From assembly GCA_034008185.1 (NCBI GenBank), contig CM067081.1, forward strand, positions 19,901,821 to 19,965,820: a DNA stretch of 64,000 nucleotides, read 5' to 3'. The translations under genes and the position numbers were made by a program. The notes beneath the pieces are model-generated. The model saw nothing but the letters and a program-made list of their open reading frames with translations, made no database searches and was not told the origin of the DNA. Origin of the DNA: Gorsachius magnificus (taxonomy: Eukaryota > Chordata > Aves > Pelecaniformes > Ardeidae). Shown in pieces: positions 25,201 through 33,800 of the stretch (position 1 is its first letter; each line of letters starts with the position of its first letter).

Positions 25201-28200
25201 AGAGCAACACAACCTATTAATATTTCAGTAGAATATTAAAATTACTTTTGAAAGTTACTCTACAACTGAAAATAGCTTGATGATTTGGCATTAAGATTCC
25301 AATGATAATTAAAAAACATTTCTGCTTAAGTTATTTAAAACCCATTCTTTGAACAACCACAAATCAGAATCCTAATTTATCTTTGAAAATACTTTCCTCG
25401 AATTCTCATTATCTGTAGTAATTAGAGGCAAGTATTAGCCAGTACTGCCAAGGACAGCAGTATAAGGATCTTGAATTGCGTAAAAAGGTCTCTGCATCAG
25501 TCTTGGGAGTATAGCCTATAAAACAGACCTTAAAGCAATAAAAAAAGAGCTAGAGACGCTATTTTCAATTAATTCAAGAATTCATTGTGTTTCACACCTT
25601 CATTTCACTTTGCAGATCTTTTCACAGAAAAAAAATCAATATATTTTAACAACATCAACAGCTGAAAAAGAAAACTTCAGGCATCGAGTGCAGATTAAAA
25701 AGATCTGGAAAGTCTGGAATCACAGAGTACAAGTCAGCAACTGCTTCTGCTGATGTTATCTGCATGGCAATTGCTGGCATTTCTGTTATTTAAATGCAAC
25801 TGAACTGTGGTGTTAACAAGTTATGATTTAAAACAACAATTTTAAACCTCTAAATTTACATTTCAAGGGCCTAGTTTTGATATTATTTAGCCGATGAATT
25901 GAAAAATTTTCTGAGCAGGCAAAGAGTTTTCAGCTAGAAATGTAAAATTTTAGAAGAAAAACATCAAAGCATCATGCCAGCAGATTCATGCTAATTATAT
26001 TTGTATCCGCACATTAGGGAACATGTCAGCCACCTAAGCAAGATAAAAGTTTTATTCACTCAGGCCATGGTTAGACAGTCATTTCAATCCAACAAGTCCA
26101 TCAGCTGGTAAAACAGTAATACCCTCCCTCCCTCTTACCATAGTTTCTTTTTCCCTGCCACATCGCCAAGAATAGCATTCATGTAACACTGAACTAAATT
26201 AGTTCCCTGCTTTGGCTCACCGTGCTTCCATTCAAATACCAATGCCAAGAAAACCCAGTGGATAAGAACAAATTGCTGACACCTACTGATAACAGTAAAG
26301 ATTTATTCAGATTGAATTTACTATGTAGCCACCAGGTCACCGCACTGGCACACAAGATTTATTAGATTATCGTGAGAAAGAGGAGTTCCAGACCCTTTCC
26401 CCACCTGCAATCTCCTTCGGGAAACATTTTCTCCTGTCTTATCCTCTGCTAGACCTGATGTTCATAGCACCCATGTTAGCAAGCAGCTTCACATGCTTAA
26501 ACAGCCAAAAATTAACCCAACAAAAGCAGACAAATACTTTTCTGTTGTTTCAGCAAGCACAAGTGGCTTATGGAATTATCAGAAAGTTCTCAAGCTGATA
26601 AAAAGATCAACAGCACAGCCAGGGCAGGAAGAGAAGTAGTAAGATTTCCCCAATTTGATGGCAGCAAGCTTACATGCTGTGGAACCACAGCCTTATATTG
26701 CCAAGTGAGAATCAGAAAAATAAAAAAAATTCCTGAATATCTATCATTTCACACAGTCTTTAAGAAAGCTGTTGAAAATGTCACTAGTGAACGTGTTAAA
26801 GCACAGCAGTTAACAACTGCCTTCAGCAAGTACAGAAATAAAAGATGCAAGACAGAAGTGCTGTAATTTGCAACTTGCTTGCCCTTGAAATAGAAAGTTT
26901 TCCAGAGATCGCTGCCATAAACTTCTGCAGAATTTAAGTCTTAATTTAAAAAACACACACAACACACAAAAAAAAACCCACACACACAACACACAAAAAA
27001 AACCCCAACCAAAATATAAACCAAAGAAACTTCTGGCCTTTCAAGGCACAAATAAAACTTTTGAGATAGAAGTAAATGCAGGAGGACTTTCCTGAGTTTA
27101 CAGAAATTTGAGCAATCTAGTGCCTCTGTTTCTTAGCAAAACAGTGAATATTATTTTGTCACATTGTTACTGGGATCAGGAAGTGCAATCAATTAAAATA
27201 AAGTGTCACTAGAAAAAACCCTAATATACAGAGAAAGAAAACTAATATTGCATATAGACAAGGAAAAGAAAAATGTTGCTATCAGACTCCCATATGGTAA
27301 TTACAAGTCTTATAAACAGTGAGCAGAAAAAGATGGGTTTCCTCACAAAAAAAAAACAGGAGTATTTGGGGTATTTATGTAAAATACCTTAATTTCTCAC
27401 CTTATGGCTTTCACAATTTGAAAATAAAATAAGAACTAGGGAATACTTATGAACGCAGTTTTCTTTCACATCAGAAATATATACTCACATAAATTCAAAC
27501 AAAAGCCTGTGAACTTACGTTGTTAGCAGGAATGCACCATCACTGCATCTTTCTAGAGCTTTCCGTGCTGGAGGTTTTGCTGCAAACTCTACGAAACCTT
27601 TTCCTGTAGCTCTGCCACGATCATCTACTACAACAACAGCTCTTTCCACTGGCCCAAATTGAGAGAATGCTTGTTCCAGCAGCTCATTAGAAACCACAGG
27701 TGAAAGATTCTTGACTGTTAGGGCAGCTCCATGTGTAGCAAATCGAATCCGAAGTGGTCTGCTCTTCAAAATAGTACCGTCAAGTTCTGCCTTTGCTATT
27801 TCAGCCAGTGTCCTAGATTCCTTTTTCAAGATATAAAATATTTTTTATATTTTATTTTCAAATACAATAGATATAATTTTTGTGGTGTCCCACCCGCCCC
27901 AAAAAGCAGCAATTTTTTTTTTCCTTGAGCACATTAGCATCAGGGTCATTCAACTCTTCTTTTCTCCCCCCCAAAAAACCCCGAAGTTCTTTTCCACTGA
28001 TTGGGGGGGGAGGGGGGGGGAAGTATTTCTCATCCTCTATGATTTATTCTAAAAATTTTTTTGGGAAAAAATTTGTTGCACTTTTAAAGAACAAGTTCTC
28101 ATTATGATGGATACATTTGTACTGCTCTGTAAAGGCTTTTAGCAGAGTTGAAAACTTGATGCTTTTTCACATTTACCTACTCAAATGTTTATATTCTGCA

Positions 28201-30086
28201 TCCCTGGCTCCAAATAGTAAGAAACGGTATTTTCAAGGACTACACTACAGGATCTAAGGTGTTTTGGTTTTTGTTTCATTTTTAAACAAGTGAAAACATC
28301 GCACTTGTTCATTGCCACTGCTGAATGAATGCTTAACAGATGTCCAATTCGAATTTCATCAGCAAATGATGAAGTTACCTTCTTTGCTCATGTATTCATC
28401 CTTCTCACATTTATGGGCTTTCTGCACCCACTCCATGAGTCTGCATCATTAACTGCCTTTTTTTCCTCATTTCAGAGATTTTCACCAAGTTTGATACCTC
28501 CAATCCCTTACACTTAAGGAGATTATTCTTTAGGTCATATCCATTTTCTCCACAGTTCAACTAAATAGGTAAATCGTTAAAAAACAGCATATGCCCTAAA
28601 CATAATAGAAAAGGGAAGTTCAGCTAAAAGCTGCATCTAATCTACATCACATAAAAAATTGAGTAATGACATGTAAATATATTGCACTTCCTCCAGAAAA
28701 TTGCTATTTCAGGCTGGGGGATTCTCAGGGTAAAAAAAATGTATGGCAGACTGCCACAAGCACTTATCTTTAAGGTGACAACGAACAAGAAAAAAATCCC
28801 AACCAGTAAAATACATGGAAAAATCGTAACTGGAGACACCCAAAGCACTCTAAAGCTATTTTCAGAGTGATATAAATCAGTGCATTCTAGGCATGGCAGT
28901 CATAAAAACTAATCCTGCACATTAAACTGACATTTAAATACAGTACCTTAAGCTTTTCAGATTATTCCTTTTTGCATGCTCACTTAAGCATATTCAATCA
29001 AATACTGTATTACCCTAAAAATCTAGTCTTATCTGGACACGAGTAATTTAAACAACCTAAGGTCCCATTTCTTTGCAATTCTGAGATTACACGTTCCGTT
29101 TTCAGTGTGAACAGAGGTATTTCGTAACAATCCTGTCCAGCCTTTCAAATGAACTATGTTTTCATAGACCAAACCTATACTCATAGTGAACTGTACAGGC
29201 TTCAATTTGCTTCTGTACAAAGAATAATTTTTTTTTAAGTCCTAAAAAAGTACGATAAATCCTCCCAGTTAAATAAGGAAAGGCTTTAAACAGGTGTTAT
29301 ACGAACAAAGCAGATCGCGCAACATTTTCCCTTCACTGAAGAGTAACAGGCTGCAAGAGTACCCGTGGTAGCAGCACGTAAACGGTGAATGGCGGAGGGG
29401 CCCTGAAACCAGCGGAATACCGCGGAGCGAGGCAGGAACCTAAACGCGCGGGGCTGGGAAAGGCTGCTCACAATGCAGGCCTCTGGCTTGGATGTATGGA
29501 GGCAAATAGGGGAGAGGGGAGAAGGCAGAGGAAGCTGAGGGAACAGCGCTAGCAGCAAGGAGAAAGAGAGAACGAGGGGCAGCTACTGCCTTTTTTTACA
29601 CCCGCTCGAGAAGGAAAGGCGGGGGAGGGAGAAGGGACAGGGCTCTCCCGCCTGCAAAGGCAGCCCCTGGGTTACGGGGCAGCCGCAGAGGCTCGCGCGA
29701 ATCCTCACCAGGCGAATGAAGCCAAAGCCACGGTCCCGATTGATGAAGACCTCGCTAGGCTCCCCATAGCGCTCGAAGAGGCGCTTGAAATCTTCCTCAG
29801 TGATATCAGTAGGCAGATTCCCCACGAACAGCCGGCAGCGCTGCGTGTAGCTCTTCTCGCCAGGTTTGAGAAAGCTTTTGATATCGATGGTGAACCCAGC
29901 CTCCTGCTCTTCATCTCCACCTTCTTTGGTCGGCGCTAGCGCCATGGCCGCCGCTGCCTCACTCTCCGTTTCTAGGCCCCGCAATCCCTTCAAGTTGCCG
30001 CCGCCGCCACCCCCGACCATGCCCAGCGGCGCCGCTGGGGAGCTGTTCTCGATCCGTACTTGCTTCAAGTTCCTATTCGCTGCCAT
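10134..30086 (-). CDS. PSPC1: PSPC1, paraspeckle component 1 (partial gene, six core exons plus an alternative last exon)
   Basis: DBHS-family nuclear RNA-binding protein, relative of NONO and SFPQ. The family forms dimers that bind NEAT1 RNA in paraspeckles and act in transcription and RNA processing. Coding join on the minus strand: 30086-29709, 27820-27519, 24808-24713, 23711-23515, 15632-15548, 14516-14408, then alternatively 10247-10134. All junctions are GT-AG and the phases match. With the alternative last exon the product is 426 residues (1281 nt including stop). Domains in order: acidic, Gly/Ala-rich N-tail (1-80); RRM1 (about 84-155) with LFVGNL and [11 protein letters not shown]2 (about 158-225) with LTVKNL and GKGFVEF; NOPS segment (about 228-285); Glu/Arg/Gln-rich coiled coil (about 286-385). 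The N-terminal LKQVRIE and the [15 protein letters not shown] segment, as I recall the family, identify PSPC1 rather than NONO or SFPQ. The usual C-terminal tail is not found here and is inferred to lie left of position 1. Confidence 0.95.
10254..10272. repeat. A19 homopolymer (poly-T on minus)
   Basis: Nineteen A in a row on the plus strand. Read on the minus strand it is the polypyrimidine tract six nt before the candidate PSPC1 terminal exon. Confidence 0.95.
10273..14407 (-). other. PSPC1 intron before the alternative last exon
   Basis: 4.1 kb between exon 6 and the candidate terminal exon. A less AT-rich patch at about 12540-12900 has no frame or repeat I recognise. Confidence 0.5.
14408..14516 (-). 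CDS. PSPC1: PSPC1 coding exon 6 (end of coiled coil)
   Basis: 109 nt: one base completing Arg, then 36 codons ending in phase 0. The acceptor is ATATTCTAG|ACATGA and the donor GACAAC|GTAAGT. It encodes [20 protein letters not shown], then [16 protein letters not shown]. In mammals the comparable position reads QEGFKPNYMEN as I recall it, so an extra Gly and conservative changes are seen here. In the long isoform an exon starting REQEMRMGDMG should follow. I could not find it between 1 and 14407. Confidence 0.93.
14517..15547 (-). other. PSPC1 intron 5
   Basis: GT-AG intron of 1031 nt with the G/T tract at 14691-14744. Open frames within it are chance frames in AT-rich DNA. Confidence 0.85.
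14691..14744 (+). repeat. G/T-rich low-complexity tract
   Basis: T-runs separated by GG or GTTGG, about 170 nt upstream of the exon 6 acceptor in transcript sense (A-rich on the minus strand). Confidence 0.8.
15548..15632 (-). CDS. PSPC1: PSPC1 coding exon 5 (coiled coil)
   Basis: 85 nt: two bases completing Asp, 27 codons, two bases of Arg. The acceptor is CTGTTAG|ATCTCA and the donor TTGAG|GTATTT. It encodes [20 protein letters not shown] then KRKQIQL, a strongly charged heptad-like helix continuing the DBHS coiled coil. It is separated from exon 4 by a 7.9 kb intron that holds the long CR1 insertion. Confidence 0.93.
19075..19560 (+). pseudogene. CR1 ORF1 esterase-domain remnant
   Basis: Two reading frames cover the C-terminal esterase-like part of CR1 ORF1: one with [20 protein letters not shown], the next with [20 protein letters not shown] and [13 protein letters not shown]. 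The nucleophile motif usually reads GDS(L) as I recall it. Here it reads ADSP. A stop near 19270 separates the two parts. Non-functional relic. Confidence 0.75.
19640..20280 (+). pseudogene. CR1 ORF2 endonuclease-domain remnant
   Basis: Broken frames of the apurinic-type endonuclease at the start of ORF2. Recognisable pieces include [61 protein letters not shown] and [17 protein letters not shown]-like catalytic stretch (about 20030-20045) is lost to a frameshift in a G-run. In the family this domain nicks target DNA. Here it is inactive. Confidence 0.75.
20509..21618 (+). pseudogene. CR1 ORF2 reverse transcriptase, partial open frame
   Basis: Open frame of about 369 codons encoding the palm and C-terminal part of a CR1 reverse transcriptase. 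[11 protein letters not shown] (from residue 15) holds the first catalytic Asp, [10 protein letters not shown] is at 73-82, and the FADD catalytic box is at 103-106. The C-terminal signature [19 protein letters not shown] is present. The frame ends at the usual ORF2 stop (ALSNLI*). It has no ATG of its own and begins after an in-frame TAG, so it is a fragment of ORF2 rather than an independent gene. Conserved catalytic residues indicate a fairly recent insertion. Confidence 0.9.
21705..21792 (+). mobile_element. Second CR1 3' tail abutting the long copy
   Basis: About 88 nt matching a different CR1 3' end: TTTAGTGGTGGACTTGGCAG, then ATCTTTTCCAACC and ATTCTATGATTC. It directly follows the ATTCTATG tail of the long copy. 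Its wording resembles the 3' end of the 715-1245 copy more than that of its neighbour, so it is a separate, short CR1 in tandem. Confidence 0.8.
23515..23711 (-). CDS. PSPC1: PSPC1 coding exon 4 (NOPS and start of coiled coil)
   Basis: 197 nt: one base, 65 codons, one base. The acceptor is TTATTAG|GGAAAG and the donor CAAG|GTAAAA. It encodes [20 protein letters not shown], then [20 protein letters not shown], then [20 protein letters not shown]. This is the NOPS region, which packs against the partner's RRM2 in DBHS dimers, running into the charged coiled coil. Confidence 0.95.
23712..24712 (-). other. PSPC1 intron 3
   Basis: 1.0 kb GT-AG intron, nothing else recognised. Confidence 0.85.
24713..24808 (-). 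CDS. PSPC1: PSPC1 coding exon 3 (RRM2/NOPS linker)
   Basis: 96 nt: one base completing Thr, 31 codons, two bases of Lys. The acceptor is CTCTTCCAG|AACACC and the donor CACAA|GTAAGT. It encodes the [20 protein letters not shown] stretch followed by [11 protein letters not shown], the start of the NOPS segment that follows RRM2 in DBHS proteins. The protein matches the family without gaps. It is too short and too ATG-poor to appear as a simple long frame and was found by reading the splice sites. Confidence 0.94.
24809..27518 (-). other. PSPC1 intron 2
   Basis: 2.7 kb GT-AG intron with the AC-rich repeat at 26948-27004. No other feature seen. Confidence 0.85.
26948..27004. repeat. AC/A-rich simple repeat
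   Basis: Two imperfect copies of an ACACACAACACACAAAAAAA unit followed by ACCCC, in intron 2 of PSPC1. Degenerate (CA)n microsatellite. Confidence 0.85.
27519..27820 (-). CDS. PSPC1: PSPC1 coding exon 2 (end of RRM1 and RRM2)
   Basis: 302 nt, 100 codons plus two bases, entered in phase 0 with Glu-Ser-Arg-Thr directly after the FIRL of exon 1. It holds the end of RRM1 ([15 protein letters not shown], then RPLRIRFA) and nearly all of RRM2 ([20 protein letters not shown], then GKGFVEF). The donor is AC|GTAAGT (GT at 27518-27517). The acceptor is AAAAAG|GAATCT with A-rich rather than pyrimidine-rich sequence before it. That is unusual for an exon this conserved and is discussed as a possible assembly problem. 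Confidence 0.95.
27821..29708 (-). other. PSPC1 intron 1
   Basis: 1.9 kb. The 5' part lies in the CpG island. The 3' part (27821-28090) is a run of unusual homopolymers that replaces the expected polypyrimidine tract. Confidence 0.8.
28003..28020 (+). repeat. G8-A-G9 homopolymer block
   Basis: Eight G, one A, nine G in PSPC1 intron 1. It could form a G-quadruplex in the plus strand, but lies in a stretch of suspicious homopolymers. Confidence 0.8.
29709..30086 (-). CDS. PSPC1: PSPC1 coding exon 1 (N-tail and RRM1 up to RNP1)
   Basis: 126 codons, starting at ATG 30086-30084 and ending in phase 0 with CTG before donor GTGAGG (29708-29703). The start has A at -3 and G at +4. It is followed by [13 protein letters not shown], where the LKQVRIE part matches the mammalian N-terminus as I recall it. 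The frame stays open upstream to about 30170, but only with a TTG codon, so no longer protein is proposed. Residues 24-30 form a run of seven glycines. The acidic [10 protein letters not shown] stretch precedes the [14 protein letters not shown] segment, then RRM1 with RNP2 LFVGNL (86-91) and RNP1 RGFGFIRL (119-126). The exon lies inside the CpG island. Confidence 0.96.
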
Positions 30087-30288
30087 GTTCAGACCTCGCT
30101 CCTTTCTCGCTGGTTCTCTCGGGGGACGCGGAGCCCGCTTCAGCAACCGCCGCCTCCGACCCTCACCCAATTCAAAATGGCGCCGCCGCCAACCTCGGCG
30201 AGTTGTAACGTCCCTGAGGAAAGCCCCGCCCGCCCCTGCCCGCGCTGCCTTCCCCGCCGCTGCTCCTCCCCGCCGCTGGGCGCGGTCC

Positions 30289-30298
30289 GCGCATGCGC
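30289..30298. promoter_or_regulatory. NRF1 consensus site
   Basis: Palindrome GCGCATGCGC, the core NRF1 recognition sequence, about 200 nt upstream of the PSPC1 start codon within the CpG island. NRF1 sites are frequent in CpG-island promoters of broadly expressed genes. Binding is inferred, not shown. Confidence 0.6.
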
Positions 30299-30840
30299 CG
30301 TCCTGCGCGGCGAAGGGGAGGCGGCGGGGGACGCCGGCGGCGATTCGCTTCCCCTCAGGCGCTATTGCTCCCTTTCAGCCCCGGCGTGGAGGCGAACCTG
30401 CCCCAAACTGCGAGTGACCGGTCTTTTATGTCTGCAGAGACAGACGCGTGCCAGCGGGCTGCGCTGCCTGGGAGGATGAGCCGCCCCGAAGCATCCCTGC
30501 TGCTCCTTGCTAGCTCGGCTGCCTCGGCGCCTGACCCGCGGCACGGAGAGCAGCCGCAACCATATTGGATTAGAGCAGGGGTCTCCGGAGCGTTCGGATC
30601 CTGCGAGCTCCGCGACAGTCCGTCCCCAGGCAGAAGAAGCCCTTGCTGCGGTCTCCCCCGAGGGAAGGGCGGGCAGGCGGGGTGCCCCGGTGGGGTGCCT
30701 GGTCGCTGCGGGAGAGGGAGGCAGCCGTAACCTGAGAGAGGGTGAGGCGGCTGCAGGGGAACAGCCCCGGGAGACGAGCGCTGCGGAATTGGCGCGGGAG
30801 ACGAGAGGGGGGGGGGCCTGCAGGAGCGCAGGAAAAGCCT

Positions 30841-33800
30841 TCACCCAGTTAGATGTGGGAGACAAATCTGAGTGGAGAGAGGCCTTGTTGCATCTTCTCA
30901 CAGAACACTTTCTTACAGGGCAGCAGCTTTCATTATAAAGGTGATGACTTTCTTCGGAGAGGTGTGAAGTCAGACGCTTCCTTCCTTGGGCGCCCCTTGT
31001 AGCTAGGACTACGTGGCTCTCATCTGCATCGTAGGACTGTGGTTTTCTCGCCTCCTCGCCTGCCAGATGCCCAGTTGCTTGGTTTGTTCTGTGTGCTTCA
31101 ACCAGTAATTCAACTGGTGTGTGGGTTCCCAGACAGAGGGCTCATCAGTCTCCCTGGGGCTTCATAGAAAGCCTGATAATAATCAGTTCTTGGCTCATTA
31201 CCAGAGTAGCCCAAGTGCTTCAGGTGCCCACGTAGCTTTCCATCGTGCAGGGGTGCCTCCTAGACAGCAGAGCAAGACTTCAGGAGAACAACTGCAAATA
31301 TGTGTTTAAAATAACTAGTATTTGTTTTATTAATACAACTATAGCACTGTAAAAGTCCAGATGATCTCATGGGCTTACTAGTTATTTCAGCTAGTGTATG
31401 GCATCTGCTGTTGTTCTGAAAAAGCAACGTCAAGCATGATAGTCAAGAAAAAGTTAATTCTACAACAGGCATGAATCCATTGCTCAGGGATTTCCCTGTC
31501 TGTTGAGGAATATTTTTAATTAATCTGTCTTGATTTTCCATTTGAAAGGCACAAAAAAGGTCTCAGTCCCTTTCCTACTATCTCTGAGCTTTTACCAAGG
31601 TCTGGAAAAGACATGAGCTCCCAGGCAGTGTGTATTACTTTATCAGCCCATCTGTTTCTGGGGCAGGCTCATGGGTGTAGGGCATTGAACTGAACCCGAT
31701 TTAAACCTCAAAAAATACAGACGGTAGAGGAAGGGTATCTACTCATAGCAAAGGCAGGCATTCAGGCAGTGTGGGAACATGAGGGAGGTATTAGAGTAGC
31801 AGTTTAGGATCCCTAGAGTTTAATCACCTTGACTGTCCAAAGAGCTATAGTTCATAGTATATTCAGGATTCCATAAAAGTGTTAAGACAAAAAAGGAACA
31901 ACTTCCAGCAAACCAATAGCTTTTTAAAACTGGTAAGCATGTAAAGGGAGTGAAATCTATCTTAGAAATGATGTGACTATACATTGTAGAGAGTGAAAGC
32001 TCAATAGATGGGAAAAGGGAGATGTGTAGTGGTCTGCTTGTTAAGTTATTGGCAATGCTGTGTAATAAAATTGCCATGGTTTTCAGACACAGCTTTCCAA
32101 ATCAGGTTAGTAATAAAAAGTACAACCATTTAAATATACAACCATGATTTCCTGTGTACTATTAAAAAAGTCAATAGGAGGAGCAAGGAATGTTTACAAA
32201 TTCCATACTATTCTTACCTTCACTTAGTTGTAGCAATGCCTGAATAGTAAACGATAGTCAAGTAAAATAGATCAATACAATTCCAACTTCCAGAAACAAG
32301 AAAATTATGAATATATCTGGAAAAAAAAGAAAAATATATATTTAATATGTATCCATAGCTTACCTTCAGTAGTCAGACTCACAGTATAACCATAATGCAC
32401 ATACTAGCATTTTTTTAAAACTTTTTTGAGCAGGAGCGATTTGCACGTGCCCTACAGTCAAAGATGTTAGGGTGATATACAAAAGAACCTGACATCTGCT
32501 ATGCTCAATCATTTCTTCACCTTCATTTACTATGTTATCATTTCACATTTTACTCATTCATCAGGACAACCCCAGACAGTTCACCTCCTACCAAACTGGC
32601 CAGACTCTTTGTGGCTCGATGATTGCTACACCTTGCCACTGACACCAGTTAACAAAAAGGAGATGAAATGTATCCCTTGAGGTTCTTGTTCCAATGCTTT
32701 CCTTCTGTTATAAACATCCACTTAAAATTTTATTATTTACTAATAGCAACTTGTATCATGGGAGGGGTTCTGCTAGACTCTTCCAGCTACTCTCCCTAAG
32801 TTTGGTATTTAACGCTTTGAGTGCAGCTGAACTACATGAAAGTAATTTCAGAAGAGTGGGGGAATAATAGTTATGATCACGTAGTAATTTGCTTTCACTC
32901 TGTAATTCTTGAGGTGTTTTTTTTAGAAGCCTGAATTTATTCAACTTGGTATTCAAAAGGCTACAACAGACAAGCCTAATTTTGTACTAACAAAGTTTGG
33001 TTTGGCCTGGAATTTATTTTAAGACCTTAAAAAGGTCACAACTTCTTGTATTAGTAATATACTGCCTTTACATGTACTACCAGACTCCCTTTTCTGACTC
33101 ATGTATAGCCTTGGATTATGATCTTGCAAATGGTTGTGTATTTAAATTTATTAGTGTAAATACAGTATTCTGGATATGCACGACTGTCTGTAGTACAATC
33201 ATTATTCCCCTAAGGACAAGAACATTTTAGTGGCAGAAATCAGGAGCAGAATTGCAAAAATCACCAGTATTTTTCATTTTGTCTGCTACAGAGAAAGGTT
33301 CTGTTTTGGTGTATGATGAAGTTTTAGTGCTATCGAGATTTGGGTGTTATTTCCAAAACACACACCATCCAGCCTTGTGCCGTATCAGACACAGTCAGAA
33401 GCAACTGTTTTTTCATTTTCTGTATTGCAGCATTAGTTCCCTACCAAATATCAGGATCCTGCTGAAAATCAGGGAGGCACCAGACCTCTAAAAGAAAGTC
33501 ATGACAGCTTTTTATGCTGCAAACCTGTAAATGCTACACATCTTGATCTGCAAATGAAAATCCCAAACTATTTGTATTTACCCTTGAACAACTTCAAAGT
33601 GATTGCTGAGAGAACATCACTCCCATGGTGACAGCTGTATTAGTGCTAAAGTCAGCTTCTCAACAGAGGCAATCGTGGCTTACTGCTCAACATGTCTCTG
33701 GACTCCCAGGTTTATTTCTTTTTACTTCCTAGAAGCTGCAATGAGTCACAGTTACGATCAGTACCTGTAACTCAAGCTACTACAGTGGTAGATCATGACA

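Larger units (their letters stand above)
29390..30840. promoter_or_regulatory. CpG-island promoter of PSPC1
   Basis: A GC- and CpG-dense block of about 1.4 kb in AT-rich surroundings, spanning exon 1 and upstream sequence. No TATA box is obvious. Visible elements: a CCAAT at 30167-30171 (plus strand), a YY1-like AAAATGGCGCC at 30174-30184, and a perfect NRF1 palindrome GCGCATGCGC at 30289-30298. YY1- and NRF1-type sites near the start of a TATA-less island are typical of housekeeping genes. The transcription start is likely within about 200 nt upstream of the ATG at 30086. The island extends some 700 nt beyond the ATG, so divergent transcription is possible. Confidence 0.8.

Noticed and set aside
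29583..30170. 195-codon minus-strand frame as a complete PSPC1 exon
   Set aside because: The 5' 28 codons begin at TTG, not ATG, and the last 42 codons lie beyond a clear splice donor (GTGAGG at 29708). Only 29709-30086 is kept as coding.
29866..30417. 183-codon plus-strand frame over the CpG island
   Set aside because: Antisense to PSPC1 exon 1. Its length is explained by high GC content (few stops). No family resemblance.
30362..30901. 179-codon minus-strand frame upstream of PSPC1
   Set aside because: Low-complexity Ala/Ser/Arg/Pro composition typical of a CpG island. No recognisable domain and no link to exon 1.
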